This document shows positions 10,267 to 24,000 of a stretch of DNA of 64,000 bases, in pieces (the first letter of the stretch is position 1; each line of letters starts with the position of its first letter). The stretch is from positions 54,083,678-54,147,677 of the forward strand of contig OZ023274.1 of the NCBI GenBank assembly GCA_964007475.1, written 5' to 3'. The translations under genes and the position numbers were made by a program. The notes under the pieces are model-generated. The model had not been told where the DNA came from. It did no database searches and was given only the letters and a program-made list of their open reading frames with translations. This DNA comes from Hybos culiciformis (taxonomy: Eukaryota; Arthropoda; Insecta; Diptera; Hybotidae).

Positions 10267-13200
10267 TTAGCACCTCATTACCGATTTTATCCAATCGGAC
10301 ATTTCAATTTTAATTACATTATCCTGGTCGTGATCCTTTTTCTGAAATATTTCTAAAAACAAATTTTATTAAATTAAATTTTTTTACGTTATTTTAAATT
10401 TAAGAAAGTAAGATCTTACGGAAAGCAGTTGTCAAATGCAATATTGCCGATGTAAAATCACTTAATCTTAAGGTACCATCTTTACGAATATATCGGTGCA
10501 TTAAAACTGTCATAATTTCTGTATTCAATTGGAAACCAACATCACATAATGCATCACGTAAGCGTTCTGCTCTCAAAATACCTGCTTTCTCTTTCGTATA
10601 AATTTTAAAAACACCTTGCCACGATTTTAAATTAACCATAAAAGTTTTAAATTGATGAAAATTAATTCGTCCAGTTCCAGTTTTCTAAAAAATGAATACA
10701 TTTTTCATTAATTATTGAAAAAATAGCTTAAATCAAAAATGATCGAATTAATTTAATGTAACGGAGAGGCTAAAACTCTTAGAATTGCTTGAACGTCAAG
10801 TTAGTAGCATTAAAATTAAAAATTTCTTACATCTTGTAATGATATTATTTGTCTACAAATGTCAATACTGGCACAACCTTTGATATAGTCATTTGGTAAA
10901 CATGCTTCTAATAATTCTTGGAGCTCAAAACAATTTATTGTCCTTAAAAACATAATTAATATATATACATTTTAATTTTATTCACAGAATCATAAACATT
11001 ATATAATTTTTACTTATTTTCATCAGCTAATTGCATAAAAACAGGTTCATATTGACATTTTTTTGCCTTAGAACTGTCTGGCTCATTGGCAAAATTGATT
11101 GGCGGAAAAGGGTCTAATAACATCATTGTTTGTGTTTCCAATTGTGATAGCCTTATTGAATTTCCTAGTAATCTAATGGTAAAAAATGATTCCTCGCCAG
11201 GTTCATATGTTGTTGCCATTAATAAATAACGTCCCACATCTAAATTACAACGATGACTAACGTGCCTTGTATTTCCATAATCTGAATTTATGTAACTAAC
11301 TTGACTTTTAAAGAAATCTTTTGGTAGGCATTCTGTTAATTTCGTTTTGACTAAAAAAAAACGAGAACTTGCATTAATAGAGATATTTATGAAAATGTTG
11401 TTAATGGGATAACATAGAGCTATTACAACTACAATTATTAGCTGTCCTCAAATTGCAATGGATTTGGAGTTGTCTAGAGTCTAGAGTAATGCTGCTTATG
11501 TATTTCAAGGAAACTAAAGTTATCTTACAAGATTTAATATTTCCTAAAACTTTTGAATAAAACATTCGAAATAAACTTTGTTTCACAATATTTTGTTTTA
11601 AAAATATTATATATTTAAGGCTAAACCAAAACCAGGTCATCTTATTAGCAAAACATTGATAACAATTACCTGAATTAAGTTTATACATTGTGAAACCAAT
11701 TACTTTTGGCTCAACCGCTGTATGTTGATTTAGGGCAACAATTATCTCCTCTTTTTCTTGAATATTTAGTAATAACTGCGGATTTATGTGAAATGATTCA
11801 TGATTTCGACAACCACCAGCTGATACGCCTCTACGCCATTGTCCCTGAAACATTTTCATTTGCCATCGTTTTGGTCTATCTGATAAAGAAATTTCATCTT
11901 TTGCAGTATCCGTATCAAGTTGAATGCACTCAAGATAACTGAATGATTGAGTTAAAGCTAAAAATGATATCCTACGAAAACAAAAAGAAAATCAAATAAA
12001 TTGTAATTTGAGAATTTAACTTCTTAAGTAGTGGTCATATTAGATAAGTTTTTTTTCACAGAGATCAGAGAAAGGTATAAGTGCAATATTTACCAGAATT
12101 CTCCAACATCTAATTGACCTAATAATCTATCACGTTCTTGTATTGATACTCTATCCCAGGATTGTGACATTGCCGACCATTCACCATTGTATCCAGATTT
12201 AGTTCCAAATGTTTCACATGCCAAAGGATCTTTTAATCTAACTAATTGTACGGCATCTCCTAATAAAGTTTCAACCTGGAATTTAAATAATAAGTATCAA
12301 ATGAAAATTACATACGAATGGTGATTGTTCAATTTTAGTTTTTAAAAGCCGAAAACAACATGGCCCCTTAAACACTGACAATAATTTAGAACTAAGTTTC
12401 CTTCTTTAAAGTTTTTTATTATTCGTTGGCTTTCTTATTCTGTGACCAAAGTTGAAAATTATGTATTATAAGATTCAAATTTTACAAACCTTATCTAATG
12501 AACAAAGTCTATAATTAACGTTAACATAAATTCCATTTCCTAACCGTTCTGGAGCATTTTTGTATTGACCATTTGTATTTTTGGTTGATATGCATGTAAC
12601 TATGCAGGTTGTATCTAAATATCCTTTTAATTGTAATGGCCTTATTAAATCATTCCCATTTTTGATTGGAACACATTCAACAATTCCACCCAATAAATCA
12701 CTTAAACCATCTGATCTAGTTCCATATTTAAGAGCTTCGTATGAGCCATGTAATTTTGCAACTGCCTTTTCAAGTAATGATGCCCAAAAACAATTAGTTT
12801 TCTGTGGTTGTAAAAATGCTAATTTACCATTTATAGTTGGCAAACGATCATCGACTAGAACCTCAACCCATTCGCCACACCACCATAAACGAAATCTATA
12901 CATTCCATACGAGTTTTCAATGCTTTGATCAGCTGGCACAACGCGATAAAATAAATTCTTTAATGAGTACAAAACACCCAGACATGAAACAAGCCATCGA
13001 TCACCCATTTTCCCTGGTACAACATCAAAATTTTCTCCTTCGCTCATAAAGCTTTAAAAAGGTAAAAACTAAATTAAAAAACATAATTAAAAACAAAAAA
13101 AAAAAGGTCAACATTACCAGCTCGGTGTACCCGCTGTCACATTATTAACAATTTCTGGTATTCGCTTCCATTGAAATATAAATGGTGGAGTTTGATAATA

Positions 13201-13296
13201 AAATACTGATGTTTGTACTGCTGGAAAATCTGGATCTTCCCACAATACATTTTTCTTTTTACAATCAGTTTTGATTCTTTCGTACTTAGAAGTCAT
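10267..13296 (-). CDS. CalpC: Calpain-C-like, catalytically dead calpain; eight exons
   Basis: A cytosolic calpain-family protein of 674 residues. Coding exons, in order, are 13296-13118, 13051-12490, 12275-12094, 11971-11670, 11350-11014, 10942-10831, 10684-10420 and 10352-10267; all introns are GT-AG and all phases agree. The protease core (about 30-320) is clear: G-x-M-G-D-R-W-L at 74-80, the G-E-F-W end of the core at 305-308, then the C2-like domain and a C-terminal penta-EF-hand region. All three catalytic positions are changed: the active-site Cys is Arg78, the His region reads G-N-G-I-Y-V-N (231-237) with no His, and the Asn of the usual N-P-W is Asp263 in K-D-P-L. EF loops start at Asp518 and Asp558, the second with Gln at position 12; later loops are degenerate. 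The length is close to that of Drosophila CalpC, whose active site is likewise lost. Open frames and clean splice sites argue for a functional non-protease, not a pseudogene. Confidence 0.93.
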
Positions 13297-13299
13297 TTT

Positions 13300-16200
13300 A
13301 AATTTAATCGATTAACTGGAAATTTTTTTATGGCTCGAGGTAACATAGCAATAAAACAAATTAATTGATTTATCGTTAACCGAAATATGACACCATTAAT
13401 CTGGAAAATAAATAAAGAAAGAAAATCATTATTGCATAAGTTTGGTACATCATGGGAAGACTGAAAAGTCACAAATGAATAGACTCATAACGAAAATATT
13501 AATAGACTTCTTAAAGTAATAATATTAAGCACCTACATATCTATGTAAAATAAAATTATTATTTTACATTTTTTTGCAAGTTATTGACATATTTTTTTTT
13601 ATTTGAGAAGCTCTGCTATTTTTGAAAGTTAATAAAATTGCCTATTTAGAAATAATATATTGCATTGTGAATTTTTTTGAGCTTTATTAATTTTTTTAAT
13701 ATTAACATTTAATATTAATTTTGATACGTCTGTACTATCGTGTTGTGAATTTTCGCCATTTTACGTAAATATCTTTAACTAATCATATTTAACAGGATCC
13801 ATTACTCAAATTATTTATGTATAATGTTGCAAGTACAAAATTAATTAAAAACTATATAGGTACCTACTAATACTTAAATCTAGTTATTACGTTTTTGGTC
13901 ATTTTAACCACCAATTGTTCAAAATAGCGTAACTAAGCTTAATTTAGATTATTCATTAAAAAAATATTAAATATTTTAATCAATCAACACAACACTCCAG
14001 AGTGTAATATAAATTATGTATTTTTTTTTAGCTACCTTGGAGGAAAAAAATTGAAGCAGTTATGATTTTAATGTGTGTTTACATAAAAAGTTTTTTTTTT
14101 TTACCGTGCAATAATACGCATTCAAAATTTCGATATTATGTAGATATGAAATTTTCCGCTCAATAAAATTAAAAGTAAAAAAGAAAATAAAAATTTTCTT
14201 TGCGAAAGTTTGTTATTCAACTGTCATTTTAATTATGTTTGGAGCATTATATTATAATAAATTGGATGTTAAAATGAAATGCCTCTTATTTAAAACTTAT
14301 TTTCATTTGAATAATATTGACAGTGACTGATGAACTTACAGGATTCTTTATTTATTTTTTTTTAACAGCATCAAATTTCATAAAATGTTCACTATCTTAT
14401 TTGAATTATTTTACATGCGATATTATTATTATTAATAAAAAGTTAAAAGAAAATTTTAAAAGAACAACCAGTAAAATTTTCCTTAGAATTTTCAATCGTC
14501 TTATACTGCTAAGTTTAAAACATTTTTCTTCCTTATTTTCTTGATTTAAATTTACAAAAATCCTTAATAAATGTATATTAAATGGTTGGTTGAATGAAAA
14601 AATATAGTTGTTCAATAATAGTATTGGGATGAAGAATGTTAAAAGATTTTTGCAACAGATTATAATAATTTCAATATTTAAAATTGGCCCTTGGAAAAAT
14701 CTGGTCTCAACATACGACATTTTCTTGACTATGGAACATGCTTATTTGATTTCTGCTTGTGAATCTAAATCTAATATGGTTAAACCGGTTAAAGAAAAAT
14801 AATTGTTTTTAGTTAATAAAATTGTATTATCTAAAAATATACTTTGTTATGTAAAAATAAATTTAGTATGAATATATATTTATATAAAATATATTTTTCT
14901 ATATTAAAACAAGTTGTTTTCACCGTAGTAGTTAGCACTTCATCTTGTCTGATTTTTAATTGCCAAAGAGAAAAAACATTTATTTTTTTTTAATTTTAAT
15001 CCATTGGTCATAAGATTCATAAATATAACCATTAATGAAAACTTTTTTTTATTTTTTTGCATATTTTTTTTTTATAGCAAAGTTTTTATGGCATGATAGA
15101 TAATTAGGTATATTTTTTCCTAGTATATACCTACTGATACTAGTCGGACTATGTTTTTTATATGATATTTCCTTTGTATTTATTTTAGTAAAATTTCTTT
15201 TTTTTTTTTGTTAATTTACAACAAATATTAGATAATAAAAATAATAATTAATAAAAAATAATATCAATACATACTATAGAAATGTTAATTAAGCTAACAT
15301 TTTAGAAAAATATGAAAGATAAATTGTTATTATGAAAACTTTTTACTTGCTAATAAGAATTAAAAAAAAATCTTAAAATTAATTTAATAACATCATGAAA
15401 ATTTTCAAATTTAAAAGAACGAAGTTTCACTTACAGGGCTAAAGATTCCGTAGTAATTTATTAAGAAAGTGATTTCGAATTAAATCATAATTTTACATAC
15501 TTAATTTTTTTTGCAACAAATCATGAAAATAATTTAAAAACAGGTGGCAGGAAATTTTATATATGTTATTATTTTTTATTTTAATTAAAATGAAATTGTA
15601 TGTGTAAAGCTTAATAATATTGAGGTTTTCTTATTTCGCTCTGCATAATTGATTTGTAGAAGTTGACAAGTGGAGTGTTTTAATTTTAAGGTTAAAAATA
15701 ATTATATTATTATTTCGAATTTTTCAAAATAAAGAAAATTAATAATTTATATTACTTTCTGGCAGGAGTGTTGATTGATTTATTTAATGATTTTTTTATG
15801 ATTAATCTAAATTAAGCTTATTAGTTATGCTATCTTGAACAATTGACGGACAAATATGACCAAAAATATAATTATTATATAAAATTAATAGTATTTATAT
15901 TTATATTTTTTAATTAATTATTGTTATTATTGTTTTTTCGCTGAAATGGAACTGCAATTTTTATGATCTTGTTATGCAATTATTTTTATGATTTTTTTAA
16001 ATCATTAAGATACTTATTTTTCCAAGCATTCTCTATGTCTCTATGTCTAAACTTCAAAAACAAAAGACTTAAGCCGCAAACTTTTTTTTAAAAATTAATT
16101 TCATAAATAATCTTATAATTGACAAAACAAAAACTAACGTATCAAATTTCTATTGAACTTTTAAGGTTTAAAAAATGAATTCATAAATAAATATTTTAGT

Positions 16201-16700
16201 AATTACAATGAATGGATAAAATATTGAATAGAAGACGGTCTGGTAAAACCGCTTTAGCATTTGAAGTTAAGTCCTGAGTTTACGTATCAAGTACATTTGT
16301 TTATAAATAGTTATGAAAGTTATAAAATTTTTCTATTTTTATGTTAATTAAAAAAGAGTTTAATTTTTTTAAATAAAAATTTTGCTTTTCAACGATAGAT
16401 AATTTGTAAAAAAGGTACATAATACCAGTTTCCAATTTTATCGTAAATGCTATGGGCATATTACTTTTTTTTTATAAGTATTTTTATAAAATAATAAGTT
16501 AATATCAATTAAAAAAGTAAAATAAATAAAAATAATTTTTTTTTTTAAGTCAATCTCTAAAAACTTTCTAAACGGGTTTTTTTTTAGTAGGTATTTTCTT
16601 CACAATATTGTGATAAATATGTATCATTTATCCTATAAACAGCATTACCAATTGAGTAAGAAAAAAAAAAGCAGTGTACTGTCCATTTAAATCGTTTTCC
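13300..16700. other. AT-rich stretch upstream of calpain-C
   Basis: This should include the calpain-C promoter and 5' UTR, just above 13296, but no core promoter motif can be defended. A coding-like patch at about 14608-14802 on the plus strand (64 codons, no ATG start) has no recognisable features and is interrupted upstream. Otherwise only low-complexity sequence is seen. Confidence 0.5.
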
Positions 16701-17573
16701 TGTCTTAATCGATCAAATAAAAATTTTTGATTGTAAAAATAAAGTATATATATGTGTACTTATAAATGTTGGTTTTAAAATACAACTAAATTGATTATGT
16801 AAAATATGTATTAAGAAGCGCAGCTCTAAGTAATTTTGAATTTTTAATAAAATGTCTGGCGCGGCGATTCTAAGTATCGCAGCCAAATAGGAATTCATTA
16901 TATCTGCCTTTATTGTCCTGAAGATTAGGGATGTTTGAAGTTCTTTAATCACAATTAAACATGTATTTGATTATTGAAACTAAATCAAGGTTTTTTTTGT
17001 AATTGAATCAAAAAGTTTTTCACGTTATGTTCCATATAAGTATATTCCTTTTGGTCGGTTGAAAGTTTTTAATTTTATAATTTCAACACTTGGAGTAATT
17101 TATTATCAGTATAGTAAACATTTTTAGCATTTATTGACCGATCTAGAATTCCATCGACAATACATTTTATCAATAATTGTGGTTTTGTTAATCTATAGGT
17201 TTTAATGTTAAAATAAAAAAAAAAGAAGGAACTTTGGAGTCCAAAAACTATGGTATTAATTTTTCTGTTATTATACAATTAACATCTGCAAAATTCTAAA
17301 CCACAATAAAAAGAACTTCATTCTAGTTTTTACAGCTTTTATTTAATAAATTATTTATTATTATTTTTTTTTTTGCGGTTTTTCTGGAAAATGCCGCAAT
17401 GGTCAATGACTTGGATTTTTTTATTTACTTGTTTTTGTTTTGATTTAATTTTCTTTGGAATAAAACTATCAAATATTTGCAATTATTACTGAAAATTTAT
17501 TATAGAAATGAATATTATGATTAAAGATTTTGAGACAAGATAAGATTTTTTTAAAATAATAAAATATGTATAT

Positions 17574-18056
17574 TTATATTCTAAATAGCCTCGGTAAATG
17601 TGAATATTCGCTGACTAAAAATTTTGTTTTATTTTCAAAGCAGAATCGATTGACTGCTTTAAAATATAATTCATTAATTATTATTGAAAAATTATCAGGG
17701 ATATCGTGAAAGTTACTGGAATACATATCTTCAACAGCTTTTTTCATATCATCATCTTTTAGTCGGAAAATTTTCTTCTAACAAGCCATTGGAAAAAATT
17801 TCACGAGTGGAAATTCTATGATAAATGATTAAATACTTATTTGTTTTATTTTTTCGAAACTAGGAAAATAACTTAATTATTATTTGATAAGAAAAACATT
17901 TTGAATTTACTTGTTCCCCAAAAATTATTATGTTGTACGATTCGAAGTAATTTCCAGCGCAGCCAACTGTAAAAGCTATAATGTATTATCGAGATGATTC
18001 TTTCAGTGTAAATTTTTTCTGATCATCAACAAAGTTGTACATACATAAATCTTTTA
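17574..18056 (-). pseudogene. Decayed or multi-exon unidentified coding remnant
   Basis: Read on the minus strand, 18056 to about 17909 is protein-like with one internal TAA. It ends at a fair donor (GTAAAT, after codons for F-G-E-Q). About 130 bases on, an AG at 17779-17778 begins, in the same phase, an open frame of 67 residues (17777-17574) with mixed composition: D-D-D-M-K-K-A-V-E-D-M-Y, then I-N-E-L-Y-F-K-A-V. The in-phase donor and acceptor suggest two exons of one gene. A further AG after the TAA (about 17975) could make the first part a genuine exon too. More protein-like minus-strand frames lie downstream at 17278-17075 and 16952-16713, and may belong to it. I do not recognise the family. 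It could be a diverged gene or a relic. Confidence 0.3.
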
Positions 18057-18059
18057 TAA

Positions 18060-21000
18060 CATTTACACATATTTTATTTTATTTTTTTTTTTGCATGGTA
18101 ATTTGATATAAACGGAGTATTTCTTTGAAAGCGGTAACCATATAACTATACGGTTTAAAACTTTGAACAAAAAAAAAAAACAAATCTATACAAAAATAAA
18201 AATTTATATTTAAGATATCTTTTATCATTGCGCGAAAGTGAGAGAGATTCTTTTCTGCAAAAATAAATAAATAAAAGAAAAGAAAATAATGATTTAAAAA
18301 ATATTTCTCACACCATAAAAAAATTAACTTGTTTAAATATTAATTAAATTTTAATAATAATTATAATATCTTTTTTTTTTGTATTGATTTTATGTCGTTA
18401 AATTTTTTTTTTTTTTATTCAAACTTTATAAATAAAGATTTCCATGTCCTGGCATTTAAAAGAGCACATCAAAGCTGCTGCATAGATTTCATGTATTTTT
18501 TTTTGTTTATGTTTTCAACCATTTTTCGATCAAAAGGGAAAATTTTTTAATTTTTTTAAAGAAAACAACGTATGTGGTAAAGAATTGCGGTCAAGTTCAT
18601 AACAAGAAGCATAAACCAATAAAAAATTAACATGACAATAAAATTTAAAGATTTATCTGGTTATCTTATCGGTAATTTATATTTTAACTATTTTATGTTC
18701 AATATGTTATGTATGTATTTTTTTATGTTTTATTTATGGTTCAACAATTTAAGTTTTTTTTAATGGAAAAAAGTGTTTAAACTATAAAATGAACTTGTGG
18801 TCTAATTGAAACTAGAATATTTTAGAGATTATTAATCGAATTCCAGGGATTATTCGAGTTTCAGAGATTATTCTAATGTGGAGGTTAGTTGTTATAAATA
18901 TTTTATATTCTGACAGTACCAACGATACGAATAATTCCAGACGAATTCAATTTAAGCTTCAACGGAAGAATTATTCGATTCAAAAATTGGTGAACTTGAA
19001 TAAAATTCGGAATGGAATTTTAATATTTTATAGGGAAATGTCAATTTGAATTATAATCATAATTTTTTAAATATAATTTAATAATTTCCATACATTTATT
19101 TACTTTTTTTAAACATGAATTTTAATTTTTTTTTATTTGTTCCGTGAATTCTTGTTAAATTTTGATTTACATAGCTTTTTTTACATATTTCCCTGTTATT
19201 AATAAAAATATTTTTTTAAATAACCATTTAAAATCAACAAAAAAAAAAAAATTATTAAGAAAAAAAAATTTCATAAAGTTCGTGTCTTAAGTTTTTTGTT
19301 TTCATTTCGTAATTATTATTATTTTTTTTCCTATAAATTTATTTTGAAAGTGAAATTTTTTTTTTTTTGCTTAAAAAATCAAATAATGCGTTTAATTAAT
19401 AAATGAAGGCAACAAGAAAAAAAAAATTAAAATTGTAAAGTCATTGACTTTTGAAATTAAATATTGCACAAGATATTTAATTTATGATAGAGTTTTTTTT
19501 TTTATTATTTTTTTGAATACAATAAACTTAATAATTAAAATTTTATTGTTAATTGATCCAATTAGGACAGATATATACTTTAAGACGCATAAATATAGCT
19601 TTGTAATCAAAATAATAATAAGCAATTTTATGGTGAATTAAGAAGTTAAAATGCATAATTCCTTGCCTTATTATTATTATTATTATTTTCGTTCATTTAT
19701 GTGGCTTTAAGTAGAAACAAATCAATTTAATATTTGACAAAAACATTGTTATGAGACTTTAATATATGAATTTTTTATGAATGTAAATTTATTAACTGTT
19801 CAAATTAAAATTAAATTCCTTTTTTGTTTTAAGTCACAGAATTTGTTTATCATGCTTAAGATATTATTTTTTTTGTCACTCCTATGTTGTTTAAATTATT
19901 GTAGAAGAACAAAATAGATTAATGTACATATCTTGTAAATAATATATTAAAGTCAAAATTTTTTTTGTTTTTTGAAAAATTTTTCGCTTCAAGAATTCGA
20001 TTAGAACACAAGATAGGTTTATGGTTCTGTGAATGGATTCGTTGAACTTTTTTTTTTGTTGATATTCATGACATGTGAATAATAAGTATTTTTAATGGAA
20101 ATTCAACAATTATGTCCACTTGAGCTTATATAGGTCATTTGAATTACAACTGTTCATAATTATATACATATCTACGTAAACAATAAACAAAAATTTGGGT
20201 CATAAAGTCATACTTTAATATGTCATCATTGCTCACGTCAGCATATTAGAATTTATGTTGAATAATTTAATAAAATACGCGGAATATCTTTATTAAACAA
20301 AAAATATTCCCAAAAATCAATTTGTTATTATATTTCTTGTTATATTTTAGTTCTGGCTAAAAAAAAAAATGCTAAAGATAATGCAAAATTTATAATATAT
20401 AATAAAAACAAGAAATGAATAATTTTATTGCTAAAATACTGGAAATTTAAAAATAGCGCCACATATTTAACAATTAAATGATGATATTCACTACTGTTAA
20501 AACTTAGAAACTTTATAACATGAATTTATACCTATGCACAGTCGATCGCGTTTTTTTATTTTTATTAAAAATTTTATAACTTCAAATTTTATAATCTTAT
20601 ATGCATAAATTAAACTAGTTTTTCAAGTCGAAAATGTCTTGGAAAAAATTTATTATTAATTTTGGAGGCAAGACAGAATTTTTTTCGTATATAAATACAG
20701 TAATTCTGATATCAAATTTCTAGTTAAATAGAAAAAAAAATTTAGTAATTTTTATGGAAAATTTTTTATTAGCAAAAATATCTTTGATGAGAAAATCAAA
20801 ATTATTTCACTAATTATATACACATACACAATCGACAAATGTTTGATCTTAATGTTAAAGCGAATTCGCATATTTTTAAACAGCGTTTGAAACGGATGCA
20901 AATGTAATATGAAAATTAGAGGAACATATTTTTAAATTTTTATTAATTTTTGCCAAAATGTTATTAATATAAGTTAAAATTCTCTAATATTGTTAACATT

Positions 21001-24000
21001 AGGTTTTCGATACTCAGATCCTTGATGAATTTAAAAATCATTAATCTGGCTAATTTAGGTAAATCAGTAATATGCTGTAAAATTTTCATGGACATTTTTT
21101 TTTTAAATTTTGGCTTCATTAGAAGAAAATATAAAGAAATATGAAAAAATTAATTTTCGATGTTAAAAGGTTATAATTATTAAAATTTTATGAGGTGATC
21201 TTGAATAACAAGTGCTCTTTTATTTTAATATATTTTTTTTTTTTGTTTTGTTTTTATAATAAATTTTGTTTATTTTAATTTAAAACCTATTATAATTTTT
21301 TTGTTGTTTTATTTTGTGAATAACTAAAACATTACGAATGGAGGCCAAAAGTAAAACGTATAATACTACCAAATTAGTGTAATTATATTTTGTTTTTTTT
21401 TAATTTCGATGAAATGAATTATGTTTTTGGGATAAACATTATATTTTCAGAACAAAGCATAAATAGGAATAAAAGTTTGTACATAAAAAATTTTCTTAAG
21501 TTTTGGAAAAAAAATCATGTATTTCTTATATAAGACTATCGCCGATTTCCGTATTCATTTTTGTATTATTTTAGGTTATGTAGATAATATGTAGTTATCT
21601 AGATAATATGTAGTGTTTGTACATAGTAAATTTACTCCCTATTCCATATTAACAAAGTTTGCTGTAAATAATCTTAAAATTCAGAATTCGTTTGAAACAA
21701 AAGCTAAATGTGTAGAGTTTGATTCCTGGTGTACCGAAATGTTCTCTTTGATTCCACTAATTTTACTTTGCATTTTTAACAACATAATATGATTTCTTGT
21801 ATTTATCAATTTATTCTATGTTGTTGTATTTGGATGTCAATGTTAGATCTCAATTTCGTTTTCCACTTTAAAACAATCAATTTCTGTGTAAGAATAATTC
21901 ATATCTGGCTATATACCATTAAATTTATAATTTAATATTACTTACTATTGCGAAAAAATAATGTACCTACATTAACTTTCATAATACATTGTTTTGCAAT
22001 GATAATAATTTAAGGATTGGGTTGTATATCCAATTATTGTGCAAGGTCCTATTTTATAACTTTAGACGTTATTGTATTTATTATTTCGTTTAACTGAAGT
22101 ATATTTTTAAAATATTATAAAGAATAAAAAAATTTTGAATTTCCATGACGGTAATTTAACACCAATCAATTCGACTTTATTTAAAATTTATTTAGTTCAG
22201 ATTCTAGGCTGAGGCAATCGTCTAGTGCTCAATTTTCTTAATTTTTTTTGTCATCGTACGGTATTTGAGATCATAAATATGTGATTAGTTCATTTAGTTG
22301 GTCTAAATAAATTTCCATTGAGAAATAAATTTCATAGAGGACTTAATAAAAAACATTAAAAACTACTTTCTTTTCTATAAATTTAATGTTATTTGCATTA
22401 AATAAATTTTTCCCTTAATATATATAAGAATAAGTTTAGATTCTTAGTGTTTGTCTAATTTCCTTCAATTTATATTGAATTGTTAATTTTATGAAATTTT
22501 CATCGCGCAAATTCCTATATAAACTTCGCTGGGAACTTTGCAGAAATAAATTAAAATAACTTTTAAGTATGACGAAAAAATAGACAATACCTTATTGATT
22601 TTTTTTCTGGCAGTAAATTAATTGAATTAATATATAAAACTACCACACAGCAAAATAATAAATCGTATAAATAAATGTAAATCGTGTATATACGAATATG
22701 CACATAGATTTAACACAGAATATGCTTTTGCAGGTATATATTTTATTATTATTATTATTTTAATATAAGAATATTGCAATGTTATGTTTAGAATATTTTA
22801 TTACCACTGCTGTTGAATAGATTAGGAGTAAGTAAGTAGGTGTTATTAAAGCTGAAATAAAATTTAAGTTTTAAAAAGTATTAAGAAATATTTTAATGCG
22901 AAATATATTATTCTTAATTTGAATGTTTTTTTTTTGTTGTTGTTGTTAAATTCAAGGTAATCGAAACGAGTATTGAAAATCCCACACACAATATTGGGAA
23001 GAAAACAAGTTGAAAAAAGTAATATTCTGTATTTTTTTTATTTATTATTATTTTTTTTTTTTTTTCAAATATTAATAAACCTACTTTTATTGGATTTTCA
23101 AATAGGTTCGATGAGAGAAAGCATACATAGCTACGTATAATGTTCGTTAAAATATTAAATTATAGATAAATAAAATAAATATTAAAAAGGCTTAACTATA
23201 GAAAGATTAGAAAATTTCTTCAAATTCTAAGTATTCTGCTCTCACATTTAATTTAACGAATTATTCGCCAAAATAAGTAATGTATAAAAAAGATCACGTT
23301 TATTTGGTTTTGCGATCATATTAAAAACTGAAAATTTCAGTTAAAACAATCTTGAAAAATCGTATAGAACTAAGCTGATAAGGAATTAACCACAATCACA
23401 ATAAATTTAACAAAGTCGAAGAAGAAACAGTTTCTGTGTCCACTTTTGATTTGCGTCCAGAATTCAGCTTTTTAACAGAATGTTTTTAAAACAATCAAAT
23501 TTTCTATTAAAAATTTCTTTTTCCTGGCAAAAAATAAATATTTTTTAAGTATTCAATTTTCCTCATATTTTTGTGTCTCCAAAAAAAAAAAAACAAAAAA
23601 AATTAAACAATTTGAAATCTGGTTTTTTTTGTTATTAACTTTTGATTTTTCCTCACAAGTGAAATTGGTTTTTCTGTTTTTGTATATGACAGAAATTTTA
23701 GTAAACATTTTTTTTTCTTAATGGAATTCGGTCAATTAAACGATTACTTATTATTATATTTTTTTAAATGAAATTTTAGTGCCTATTTATTTTGTAAATT
23801 TAACACCATTTTCTTTAAAATAATAATTCTTCTACGACAGAAGGAAAAATATTTTTGAAAATAAATTTAAATATATATACCAAAAAACACAAAAGCTACT
23901 TAATTTATAATAATTTGCTAACATTAAAAAAGTTATGAGATTCAAGCGATACTAAATAATAGTTACAAAACACAACAAAAAAAAAATTATTTTCAATCTC

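Noticed and set aside
11401..11859. 152-codon minus-strand frame as a separate gene
   Set aside because: Its first part is exon 4 of the calpain gene; the rest is read-through into the intron at 11351-11669.
14317..14802. Cluster of frames upstream of calpain-C
   Set aside because: Frames conflict between strands, have no ATG where composition looks best (14608-14802), and match no known domain.
16855..16893. GC-richer 12-codon plus-strand frame starting M-S-G-A-A-I-L
   Set aside because: Too short, ends at a TAG without a donor, and the opposite strand is equally open (16952-16713).
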